From Thermodesulfobacteriaceae bacterium (GTDB lineage: Bacteria; Desulfobacterota; Dissulfuribacteria; Dissulfuribacterales; UBA3076), in the NCBI GenBank assembly GCA_012961845.1, contig DTYO01000120.1, forward strand, positions 1 to 6,304: DNA of 6,304 nucleotides, given 5' to 3'. How positions within the stretch are numbered: the stretch's first letter is position 1; each line of letters starts with the position of its first letter. Both the position numbers and the translations under genes were made by a program. Positions 1 to 6,244 of this stretch are shown in pieces. Below the pieces are notes generated by a model. The model saw nothing but the letters and a program-made list of their open reading frames with translations. It searched no databases and had not been told where the DNA came from.

Positions 1-1
1 C

Positions 2-694
2 TGTCTGCCCTTCACCAGAGAGCTTGCGGCTACTTCAGCCTTTGATTTTGTCAAGCGGATTCTCTACAATACCATTGGTCTCGAAGATCTTGTGGTGGGG
101 TATGATTATGCATGCGGAAAAGGACGTCAGGGAGACATAGCCTTTCTTGAAAAAATGGGCAGGGAGCTGGGCTTTGAGGTTCACGTAGTTCCTCCGGTCA
201 CTGTGAACGGCATGATCGTGAGCAGTACCAATGTCAGGGAGCAGGTGATACAGGGGAATATGAGGAAGGTTTACCAGCTTCTGGGGAGATATTATCAGAT
301 CCGAGGGATCGTCCGGGAAGGCAGACGCAGGGGAGGGCCTGTTGTAGGTTTCCCGACCGCCAACCTGAAGATAGACAGAGAGGACCTGTGCCCTAAACCA
401 GGGGTCTATGTGGTACAGGTGATCTACAGGGATGCCTGCTATGGCGGTGTGGTCAATATCGGCTATAATCCAACTTTTGGTGACCAGGATCTGGGAGCTG
501 AGGTACATATATTTGATTTTGACAAGAACATCTATGGCCACCACATAAAAATGAATCTCATTCAGTACCTCAGGGGCGAAAAGAAGTTTTCCGGTCCCGA
601 AGAACTGGCTGGTCAGATTTCAAAGGATGTGGAAAAGGCCCAGCTGATACTTGCAGATGAAGAGGGCCTGCATAAGGCCTGCTGTGAGGGTTGA
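2..694 (+). CDS. ribF: Bifunctional FAD synthetase/riboflavin kinase RibF, 5'-truncated by window edge
   Basis: RibF is a cytoplasmic enzyme that phosphorylates riboflavin to FMN and then adenylylates FMN to FAD. The frame is open from base 2, giving 230 codons. About 80 N-terminal residues lie outside the window, including the HxGH nucleotidyl-transfer motif, judging from the usual length of about 310. The FMN adenylyltransferase half shows GYDYACGKGRQGD (fragment residues 33-45) and the ISSTxIR-type motif VSSTNVREQVIQGN. The flavokinase half follows with GFPTANL, VNIGYNPTFG, an AEVHIFDFD stretch ending in YG, and the C-terminal LRGEKKFSG, all standard RibF signatures. The GTG at 92 is an internal valine codon and not the start. 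The gene ends in TGA 115 nt before the next gene, with no obvious terminator between them. Identification is very secure; only the N-terminus is unseen. Confidence 0.96.
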   Translation, partial: CLPFTRELAATSAFDFVKRILYNTIGLEDLVVGYDYACGKGRQGDIAFLEKMGRELGFEVHVVPPVTVNGMIVSSTNVREQVIQGNMRKVYQLLGRYYQIRGIVREGRRRGGPVVGFPTANLKIDREDLCPKPGVYVVQVIYRDACYGGVVNIGYNPTFGDQDLGAEVHIFDFDKNIYGHHIKMNLIQYLRGEKKFSGPEELAGQISKDVEKAQLILADEEGLHKACCEG

Positions 695-795
695 AATGTG
701 TTTGACACAGGGGCTCTCTTGCAGCTGAACACGGGTATGGCATCGACTCACCAGACTCGGTGTAAAGAGTATCATATCGATCATTTTATTTTATT

Positions 796-800
796 AAGGA
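796..800 (+). promoter_or_regulatory. Ribosome binding site deciding the DUF2780 start
   Basis: AAGGA lies 8 nt before ATG 809, with a second GGAG at 802-805 only 3 nt before it. This placement favours 809 over the in-frame ATG at 800, which overlaps the AAGGA. It also fits the position of the signal peptide. Confidence 0.7.
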
Positions 801-808
801 TGGAGCTT

Positions 809-1276
809 ATGAAACTGAAGAAAATTGTCTCGTATCTGTTTGTGGCCGCCGCAACCCTGGCATGTTCCCAAGGGATGGCCAGTGCGAATGAACTTGTGGA
901 TCTGCTGGTAAACGGTCTGGGTGTGACAGAGACCCAGGCTATGGGCGGGGCAGGATCGATATTCAAGGTCGCTCGGGAAAACCTTGCCCCTGAAGAATTC
1001 AAGCAAATCGATGAAGCGGTGCCAGGCATTGACGGCCTGATGGAGGCTGCACCGGATTCAGACAACTCTACATCCACTTCCATGGGCGGCTTGACATCCC
1101 TTGCCAAAAAGGCATCCTCTTCCCTGGGGTCTGCCGCCGAGCTGGCACAGAGCTTCAAACAGCTGGGTATGGATAAGGAGATGATAGGCAAGTTTATGCC
1201 CGTAATCCTGGATTATGTCAAGAATAAGGGTGGTGAGACCGCCATGAAGCTGCTTCAGACCGCCCTGGGCGTGTAG
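809..1276 (+). CDS. Exported DUF2780-family protein, 155 aa
   Basis: This is a small protein with a Sec signal peptide. It has a basic n-region (MKLKKI), a hydrophobic core (VSYLFVAAATLA) and a signal peptidase I site MASA|NE after residue 26, giving a mature periplasmic protein of about 129 aa. A Cys at residue 19 follows TLA, a poor lipobox, so a lipoprotein is less likely. The mature part matches my memory of DUF2780 (VcgC/VcgE-like). It has LVDLLVNGLGVTETQAMGG, then a GIDGLMEAAP stretch, a Ser/Gly-rich linker, and the C-terminal FMPVILDYVKNKGG block. The function of the family is unknown. ATG 809 was chosen because AAGGA ends 8 nt upstream. ATG 800 would overlap that site, and the GTG at 698 would add 37 residues before the signal peptide. 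The gene is closed by a strong terminator and may be monocistronic. Confidence 0.85.
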   Translation: MKLKKIVSYLFVAAATLACSQGMASANELVDLLVNGLGVTETQAMGGAGSIFKVARENLAPEEFKQIDEAVPGIDGLMEAAPDSDNSTSTSMGGLTSLAKKASSSLGSAAELAQSFKQLGMDKEMIGKFMPVILDYVKNKGGETAMKLLQTALGV

Positions 1277-1330
1277 AGAGGCCGAAATCAGGAGGAAGTG
1301 CCGCAATAAGCGGTTTGATTAATGCTGGAA

Positions 1331-1384
1331 AGGGCGGTCCTGGAGCAACGATCTGTTTTTCCGGGACTGCCCTCTGTTATTTTT
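1331..1384 (+). terminator. Rho-independent terminator between convergent genes
   Basis: The left arm AGGGCGGTCCTGG (1331-1343) pairs over all 13 positions, two of them G-U, with the right arm CCGGGACTGCCCT (1361-1373). The pairing extends by A1344-T1360 and leaves a loop of about 16 nt. The T-rich tail TTATTTTT (1377-1384) follows on the plus strand, so it should end transcription of the DUF2780 gene. The minus-strand rhodanese gene has its TAA at 1385-1383. Its transcript therefore runs straight into the same hairpin, but the minus-strand tail begins TTCCAGC and is weak. Termination in that direction is less certain. Confidence 0.85.
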
Positions 1385-3059
1385 ACAGCCCTCTGTAGTC
1401 CAGGAGTGGAATGCCGTCCAGCATCATACCATCGAATGAACCATTGAGCTGAAATCCCGCCATTTCCCTGTCTGCAGAGAAGAGGATATAAGTGGCTTCG
1501 GAAATGTCTCCTGTGAAGACGTTGCCCGGCATGTCCGCATATCTGGAGAAAGGGGCTATGGACACGGTTTCTTCAGCTATGATGCCGCCGCTGTCGTTGA
1601 AGGCACTGAATGAGACATGGGCCGTGTCTTCGGACAGATTGACCAGGGCGATACCTGTCCAACCGTTGTCTTCGAGTTTTGCAAAAATTCCACGTTTAAT
1701 GCCGGAATGGAGAACAGTATAGCCTCCGAGTCCCTGTCCATCTTTGGTTCCAAAAAGCTCGAATCCTGTTACAGGTGTCGATGCTTCGGTTTTGAACCAT
1801 GCGGTGCCGTGAGGGAGGCCGATGTCCACGGCGGTGGCAGAATAGCGTGATCCTGACTCAATTTCAAGTATTACCGGTTCCAAGAGGGTGCCCTCTTCGC
1901 TGTATGGCTGGATACGAAAAGTGCATGTGTCCGCCGATGGATTGAAGGCTGCGATGCCGGTCCACCACCTGTCGTCACTTGCGACGTGCGGATAAACAAG
2001 CTCGGTATGGGCTGCACCGGTCAGCAGGATTCCGCTGAGATAATCCATGTTGCTGTCTGATGTGCTGCCGAAGAGTTCAAGACCCGTGATTCCCCGGGCA
2101 TTCTTTATGACGGCCGAGTGGATGTCCGGTTTCGGTGTGCCGCCGAATAGGTCGCGTACAGTGAACGCCTTGTGCTTATGTGCCGACAGAGCCAGTTCTT
2201 TCGTCTCACCGTTGTCAAATATAATTGTCAGAGCTGCAGGTGAGGCGCCCGTATTGAGGAGGCTTATACCGGTCCACCACTCACTATCAGAGGCTATGTG
2301 CGGGATGAAGATCTGGTCTTCCATGTTGATTTCCCGTACTGCCGGTACTGCTACCCTGTAGGTTCCGTTCGTATGGAAATTCTGGTACCCTCTTACAAAA
2401 CCGGAAGATGAATCAAAGACTATGTAACGGATGTCCTGAGGATTTTCAAATGAAGTGCCAACCGTAATCTCCATCCGACTGTTGGGCGGCAGAGACGGTA
2501 CGGTCATTTCGGAAACCAGTGTTCCATTGTGGTCATAGGCCTTGAAACTGCCGGTGATCTGGTGATCGGATGTGCCGCTTATGACGCAGATTTCGGTTTC
2601 CCAGCCGTCTCTGCTTGCTATGTGCGGGAAATACAGGAAGGGGGCGGTGTCTGTACAGGCAGTCTTTTCACCGTTCCACAGGGACATGCCTCCCTTAATA
2701 TCAAAGACCCTGGAAAACCCCATGGAATCCAGGAAATTGGCAGCATCGTTACTGCGGCTCCCGCTGCGGCATATTACATAAATTTCTGCATCCTCGGACA
2801 GTTCGTTGTATCTCTCTCGCAGGATGCCCGACCGCCACGGCAGAAGAACCGCACACGGGATGTGGCCGCTGCAGTACTCGTTTTCTTCCCTGACATCGAC
2901 AACTATAAATTCCCTGCCGGGGTTTGAGATTAAGGCCCGGGCTTCATCGGGAGTTATATTGGTATGGGCCCAGGCATCAGTGCCTGTGCCGGGATAATAT
3001 GCAAAGAGAAAAAACGACAGTGTAAATACTTTCTTCAGGGTTTTCTTGAGCTTCATCAT
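1383..3059 (-). CDS. Exported rhodanese-domain protein with four ~100-aa C-terminal repeats, 558 aa
   Basis: The protein opens with a Sec signal peptide: basic MMKLKKTLKK, core VFTLSFFLFAYY, and signal peptidase I site AWA|HT after residue 31. A single rhodanese (sulfurtransferase) domain follows at about residues 35-132. It has IVVDVREENEY, the SGHIPCAVLLPW strand, the active-site loop CRSGSRS with presumed catalytic Cys97, and IKGGMSLWNG. The rest is four repeats starting near residues 144, 253, 357 and 459. Each opens like FPHIAS..GWETEI, IPHIAS..WWTGISLLN, YPHVAS..WWTGIAAFN or FAKLEDNGWTGIALVN, and ends with a GFELFG-like strand. These look like beta-rich modules; I cannot name the family. 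ATG 3059 was chosen because AGGAG lies 8 nt upstream; ATG 3056 is also possible. Sulfane-sulfur transfer in the periplasm or at the cell surface is inferred. The domain call is firm; the substrate is unknown. Confidence 0.88.
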   Translation of the reverse strand: MMKLKKTLKKVFTLSFFLFAYYPGTGTDAWAHTNITPDEARALISNPGREFIVVDVREENEYCSGHIPCAVLLPWRSGILRERYNELSEDAEIYVICRSGSRSNDAANFLDSMGFSRVFDIKGGMSLWNGEKTACTDTAPFLYFPHIASRDGWETEICVISGTSDHQITGSFKAYDHNGTLVSEMTVPSLPPNSRMEITVGTSFENPQDIRYIVFDSSSGFVRGYQNFHTNGTYRVAVPAVREINMEDQIFIPHIASDSEWWTGISLLNTGASPAALTIIFDNGETKELALSAHKHKAFTVRDLFGGTPKPDIHSAVIKNARGITGLELFGSTSDSNMDYLSGILLTGAAHTELVYPHVASDDRWWTGIAAFNPSADTCTFRIQPYSEEGTLLEPVILEIESGSRYSATAVDIGLPHGTAWFKTEASTPVTGFELFGTKDGQGLGGYTVLHSGIKRGIFAKLEDNGWTGIALVNLSEDTAHVSFSAFNDSGGIIAEETVSIAPFSRYADMPGNVFTGDISEATYILFSADREMAGFQLNGSFDGMMLDGIPLLDYRGL

Positions 3060-3067
3060 AAAAATTA

Positions 3068-3072
3068 CTCCT
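3068..3072 (-). promoter_or_regulatory. Ribosome binding site of the rhodanese gene
   Basis: On the minus strand AGGAG is followed by an 8-nt spacer (TAATTTTT) and then ATG ATG. This places the start at 3059 and not at the in-frame ATG at 3080, which lies upstream of the ribosome binding site and would extend the signal peptide by seven residues. Confidence 0.75.
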
Positions 3073-3204
3073 GCTGCCATATGACAGTCTATGAGGCCAC
3101 CGGAAAAACATATCGTAAGAGCTGCCTTCGGTTCATTCAGTACTGTTGGCGGATAACTTATCGGATGATGAGGCGGATCTGTCGATTATTGATCTGGAGA
3201 GTAA

Positions 3205-3537
3205 TCACTGCGAAATAAAGTCGAAGAATTCCTGGAGTTCCCGCCCCCTCTCCTTGACAAGCAGTTCAAGCCTTTCTTCCGGCAGAGGTCTCAGGATGTC
3301 AGGATTGTCACTGTCCAGAAAGCCGAACAGCATCCTGACTATACGCATTTTTTCTACTGTCACCACAAAGGCCGCATCCTGACTGCCATAAAAGTCGATA
3401 CCGAATTCGAATTCATCGAATACCTCCGGAGGGTCAGGCAGGTGGCGGCAGGTGATACCATACTTGGTCAGCATGTCCGTATCTTTCACGTGTTTTAGGT
3501 TCAGCTCTCTGTCGATATATTTTCGCAGCAGTTCCAT
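3205..3537 (-). CDS. Uncharacterised 110-aa cytoplasmic protein
   Basis: I do not recognise this protein. It has no signal peptide or membrane segment and contains one Cys (residue 30). The N-terminal third is basic and probably helical. It is followed by an acidic, aromatic stretch PEVFDEFEFGIDFYG (residues 38-51), a hydrophobic strand AAFVVTVEKMRIVRMLFGFL, and a charged C-terminal helix ending EFFDFISQ. Such a small mixed alpha/beta fold would fit an accessory or interaction protein. The reading frame is supported by a good Shine-Dalgarno (AGGAAGGA, 6 nt before ATG 3537) and by lying in the same direction as its neighbours. It is 122 nt after the zinc-ribbon/HEAT/TPR gene and 145 nt before the rhodanese gene. 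No function can be assigned. Confidence 0.75.
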   Translation of the reverse strand: MELLRKYIDRELNLKHVKDTDMLTKYGITCRHLPDPPEVFDEFEFGIDFYGSQDAAFVVTVEKMRIVRMLFGFLDSDNPDILRPLPEERLELLVKERGRELQEFFDFISQ

Positions 3538-3543
3538 AAGGTG

Positions 3544-3550
3544 TCCTTCC
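3544..3550 (-). promoter_or_regulatory. Ribosome binding site of the 110-aa gene
   Basis: Minus-strand GGAAGGA ends 6 nt before ATG 3537. It is the main non-homology support that this small unknown frame is translated from that codon. Confidence 0.65.
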
Positions 3551-3659
3551 TGCTATTTCTTCAGCACCATGAAGATATGTGCCCGGCATACCGTAAGGAT
3601 AGGCAGTTCAGTCTGCAGTCTGATCACGGCAGAGACCGGATTTCCTGCGAGGCACGAAG

Positions 3660-5390
3660 CTACGCTGCGCCTATTCTCTGCTTGATGGCGGCTATCCCCC
3701 TCTCGAGAATCTCCATTCGTTCCCTGGAGCCCATGCCGTGGTAGAGCTTATGGGCGAGCTTATAGGCTTCGAGAGCCTTGTTATCTTCCCCGCGTTCCGT
3801 ATAGACGTCGCCGATTCCCGTGAGATAGTGGGCGGCCCGGGTGGAGTCCTTGAGAGTTTCCACAAGCTCAAGGGCTCGAAAGTAATATGGCAGAGCCTTT
3901 TCATGTTCTTTCAGCTGACGGTACAGATCTATGATCTTGTCCGAGATGAGTACCGTACTGACAGGATCCTGTCCTTTTTCACAGATGGCCATCGCCCTCA
4001 GAAACAGCGGGATGGCCCTTCTGAAACTGCCTCTCATGGTGTACATATCGCCCATCTTTTCACATGTGTTGGCTACTTCCACAAAACATCCGGCCTCTTC
4101 AAATACGCTCAGGACCTTTTCAAATTTTTCCAGTGCATCCAGAGACATTCCCCTGTTTGCATCTATCTCGGCTTTACGGTATAGAGCCTTGGCGGCTTCA
4201 AGTTCATCCGAGTCAATACGGTTCTTCTCCGAATCGGCTGTCATGTCTTCCTCCTCATGTCCCGGGCTCCGCCTGCTGCTTATGATTTTAATGGCTTCCC
4301 GGGCCAGTTCGTCAACTGTGGTATATCTTGTTTTTCTGCCATCAAAGAGGCTAACCTCTTCGGTGTCGCCAAAAAGTTTTTCTATGGCTTTCCGGGCTTC
4401 GTGAGCCCCTATGAGGCCGAGGGTCCAGGCAGCGTGTCCCCTGACGGACGGATCAGGGTCCTCAAGCAGACTGAAAATTGCAAAAAAAGCGCTGCTTCTC
4501 ACTACTTTCGGATGTAGTTCCCCGATACGGCCCACTGCCCAGAGGACTGCAGTCCTGGAGCTAGGATCCTTGAGCATGCCCAGGATGTGGCGCAGGAAAG
4601 ACCCGTACATTTCGGGCCGGTACCGTATTATTTCTCCGACAGTTTCAAGGGTCCCCCAGCTGGCTGCAGCAGAGTCGTTGCTGGCATAAAGCAGTCTTCT
4701 GACCAGATCACCGACCACATCAGGCCGGTTATCAGCCAGGGCGGCGGCTGCTGATCCAAGTGATTTGACTGCTTTCCAGCGCAGAACTTCATCGGCCGAA
4801 TAAAGCAGCCTCTGAATCTTTCGAAGGACCAGCGGATCATCGACAGCCATTGAATGGAGCCTGTCGAGGTTTTCAGATTCCACCTGTTTCCTGACTTCAC
4901 GCTTGCTGTAGCGTCTTGAAGAAGTAGCATGCCTGGCCTGGACAGTCGTCATGGATCCTTTACATTGATACGATACGCCCCGTCGTGTCTGAATCTTTTT
5001 TCGGACTCCTTTTTCCGTGACTTCTCTGACTTCTCTGTTGAGACGGATGAAACTCAGAGCACCTGAAATACGTTTCCCTTCGAGATTCCTGCCGGTTGGC
5101 TGGATCAGATGGGTTTCAGCGTCATAATTTTCAACAATGGCATCCAGATAATCATCACCCGGAACCAGGCTCCAGGCCAGATCCCAGTCGTCGTCAGCAG
5201 CAAACCCCAAGGCCTCTACGAATGCAGCTCCCAGATTGTGGCCGGTGATGTCATGGGTGTAAACCGCACCACATCTGCAGACACCGAAACCAAAATCCCC
5301 GAGTCTCTTGGGCTCCATGTCTACCGGAGGGTCGATGTATCTGTCGCAGAAAGGACATCTGGGTTTATGGGCAGTTATTTTCTTGACCAT
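3660..5390 (-). CDS. Zinc-ribbon / HEAT-repeat / TPR protein (DVU0298-like middle), 576 aa
   Basis: This is a three-part cytoplasmic protein with no signal peptide. Residues 12-40 hold CPFC, a 22-residue gap and CRC, a likely four-Cys zinc site, in an N-terminal region running to about 165. Residues 176-370 are HEAT-like helices, including RWKAVKSLG, VRRLLYASNDS, ASWGTLETVGEI, RTAVLWAVGRIG and VRGHAAWTLGLIGAHEA. This spacing matches my memory of DVU0298-type proteins from sulfate reducers. After an acidic linker (371-395), residues 398-550 form about four TPRs with a roughly 40-residue period. All three parts suggest protein binding and no catalytic residues stand out. The start at 5390 is forced because an in-frame TGA lies three codons upstream. 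AGGAG sits 14 nt before the ATG, inside the preceding gene, so translational coupling is likely. A second start may exist at 4244. The architecture is firm; the role is unknown. Confidence 0.85.
   Translation of the reverse strand: MVKKITAHKPRCPFCDRYIDPPVDMEPKRLGDFGFGVCRCGAVYTHDITGHNLGAAFVEALGFAADDDWDLAWSLVPGDDYLDAIVENYDAETHLIQPTGRNLEGKRISGALSFIRLNREVREVTEKGVRKKIQTRRGVSYQCKGSMTTVQARHATSSRRYSKREVRKQVESENLDRLHSMAVDDPLVLRKIQRLLYSADEVLRWKAVKSLGSAAAALADNRPDVVGDLVRRLLYASNDSAAASWGTLETVGEIIRYRPEMYGSFLRHILGMLKDPSSRTAVLWAVGRIGELHPKVVRSSAFFAIFSLLEDPDPSVRGHAAWTLGLIGAHEARKAIEKLFGDTEEVSLFDGRKTRYTTVDELAREAIKIISSRRSPGHEEEDMTADSEKNRIDSDELEAAKALYRKAEIDANRGMSLDALEKFEKVLSVFEEAGCFVEVANTCEKMGDMYTMRGSFRRAIPLFLRAMAICEKGQDPVSTVLISDKIIDLYRQLKEHEKALPYYFRALELVETLKDSTRAAHYLTGIGDVYTERGEDNKALEAYKLAHKLYHGMGSRERMEILERGIAAIKQRIGAA
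4242..4256 (-). promoter_or_regulatory. Possible internal Shine-Dalgarno and ATG within the 576-aa gene
   Basis: On the minus strand GAGGAGGAAGAC precedes ATG 4244, so AGGAGG sits 5 nt before an in-frame Met (residue 383). This is a stronger site than the gene's own start has. It falls in the linker between the HEAT and TPR parts and would give a 194-aa TPR-only product. The bases also encode acidic residues EEED, so the match could be a by-product of codon choice. Confidence 0.4.
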
Positions 5391-5399
5391 GAGTTGTTG

Positions 5400-6050
5400 T
5401 CAGTCTCCTGTGGTTTTTCCAGATGCTGCTGAAATTTTTTCTTTGAAGTCGGGATGGACCGGATAACCGTGCTGCTCCGCTTTTTCAAGGTGCTCCAGTG
5501 CCTTGTCATATTCACCGCTGTGGTAATAGGCTACAGCCAGGTTGTTGTGGGCAAGTCCGAAGGAAGGAGCCAGGCTTACGGCTTTTTCTCCGGCTGCCAC
5601 TGCATCGTCGATCTTACCCAGCTCGATGAGCACAGTTGCTAGATTGGTCCAGCATGGCACCATGTCAGGTTTCACCTGCAGGGCCTGCTGTAGATAATCG
5701 GACGCCTCCTGCCATTTTTTCAACTGAATATATGCAGAGCCAATATTTGCCATGGCCTCTGCCGACCGCGGATGTATTTTAAGTGCGGTTTTGTTTTCCT
5801 GAATGCCTTTTTCCAGTTCTCCCATCTGGAGGAAAAGTGTTCCCAGGTTTACCCGTATTTCCTGAGAGCTCTCGTCAATGGCCAGGGCCTTCCTGAAAGT
5901 TTCCACGGCATCCTGGAGCCTGTCGGAACGCCAGTATGCCAGGGCAAGCCTGTGAGCAGCGATTACGGAACCGGGGTGTTCCGCAAGCTCCCTTTCGAGG
6001 TCTTTGACGAACTGATCCATATTACCAGACCTTTTCTGCGATGAAGTCAT
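5400..6050 (-). CDS. Five-TPR protein, 216 aa
   Basis: This is a cytoplasmic scaffold-type protein made almost entirely of tetratricopeptide repeats. Five consecutive 34-residue TPRs run at about residues 28-61, 62-95, 96-129, 130-163 and 164-197. They show the usual pattern of a small residue in the first helix and an A..F/Y/L..AL..P turn, for example LALAYWRSDRLQDAVETFRK and LAVAYYHSGEYDKALEHLEK. There is no signal peptide, so it acts inside the cell, presumably by binding a partner protein. ATG 6050 was chosen because AAGGAG lies 6 nt upstream. The in-frame ATG at 6119 has no such site and would add 23 residues of poor quality. The TGA stop is 9 nt before the start of the HEAT/TPR gene, which also ends in TPRs. 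The two are very likely co-translated and may work together. Confidence 0.87.
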   Translation of the reverse strand: MTSSQKRSGNMDQFVKDLERELAEHPGSVIAAHRLALAYWRSDRLQDAVETFRKALAIDESSQEIRVNLGTLFLQMGELEKGIQENKTALKIHPRSAEAMANIGSAYIQLKKWQEASDYLQQALQVKPDMVPCWTNLATVLIELGKIDDAVAAGEKAVSLAPSFGLAHNNLAVAYYHSGEYDKALEHLEKAEQHGYPVHPDFKEKISAASGKTTGD

Positions 6051-6056
6051 TCGGTT

Positions 6057-6062
6057 CTCCTT
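6057..6062 (-). promoter_or_regulatory. Ribosome binding site deciding the five-TPR gene start
   Basis: Minus-strand AAGGAG with a 6-nt spacer precedes ATG 6050. This excludes the upstream in-frame ATG at 6119, which has no purine-rich site. Confidence 0.75.
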
Positions 6063-6092
6063 CTGTTTTAGTATTAAGAGCAGTTCTTTACG

Positions 6093-6098
6093 ATTGTA
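6093..6098 (-). promoter_or_regulatory. Candidate -10 element for the leftward TPR/HEAT gene pair
   Basis: Minus-strand TACAAT lies about 43 nt upstream of ATG 6050 in the AT-rich divergent region. No convincing -35 is seen at 17 nt; the nearest resemblance is TTCAAT at 19 nt. This is a weak call based on the -10 match and its position. Confidence 0.3.
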
Positions 6099-6144
6099 CC
6101 CGAAAAAAATGACATGCATTGAATAAACAATACCGATCTTTTTC

Positions 6145-6153
6145 TGGTATCAT
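6145..6153 (+). promoter_or_regulatory. Candidate extended -10 promoter for the rightward edge gene
   Basis: TGGTATCAT matches the extended -10 form TGnTATnAT. It lies about 91 nt before ATG 6245, within the 194-bp divergent spacer. There is no good -35, which extended -10 promoters can lack. If it is real, it gives a leader of about 85 nt containing two TATCCTG copies. Confidence 0.3.
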
Positions 6154-6244
6154 GAAATCAACATTTTATCCTGTTTGGAAAAGTTTTAAAGATATATCCT
6201 GGAACCGTCAGAAAGTGAATTTTTTATTTTAAAGAGAGGCTGTA

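Noticed and set aside
702..707. Perfect TTGACA -35-like hexamer just after ribF
   Set aside because: No acceptable -10 lies 16-18 nt downstream. The nearest TA-rich hexamers are at the wrong distance, so I do not call a promoter for the DUF2780 gene.
781..1191. Long open frame antisense to the DUF2780 gene
   Set aside because: It is a shadow frame. The plus strand has a signal peptide, a family match, a ribosome binding site and a terminator.
1288..1309. GGAGG followed by GTG CCG CAA TAA, a three-codon frame
   Set aside because: It is too short to be a credible gene, and the purine run is probably chance in the 3' untranslated region.
1301..1313. Small hairpin CCGC AATAA GCGG before the main terminator
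   Set aside because: The stem is only four base pairs and has no T-tract. The strong hairpin at 1331 explains termination.
3146..3220. Plus-strand peptide starting MADNLSDDEADLSII from a TTG codon
   Set aside because: It has no ribosome binding site and runs antisense into the 110-aa gene, whose own frame has better support. The acidic composition looks accidental.
3609..3622. Tandem CAGTCTG CAGTCTG in the spacer between two minus-strand genes
   Set aside because: Two 7-bp copies are too few and too short to count as a repeat array or a supported operator.
3552..3659. Open minus-strand frame after the HEAT/TPR gene, ending HIFMVLKK and a TAG
   Set aside because: It is only about 35 codons past the upstream stop and has no ATG near its beginning. 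The GTG inside it has no Shine-Dalgarno. It is noted as a possible gene remnant only.
4628..4930. A 100-codon minus-strand frame inside the HEAT region
   Set aside because: It overlaps the 576-aa gene in another frame on the same strand. It shows no recognisable motif, while the main frame there has clear HEAT helices.
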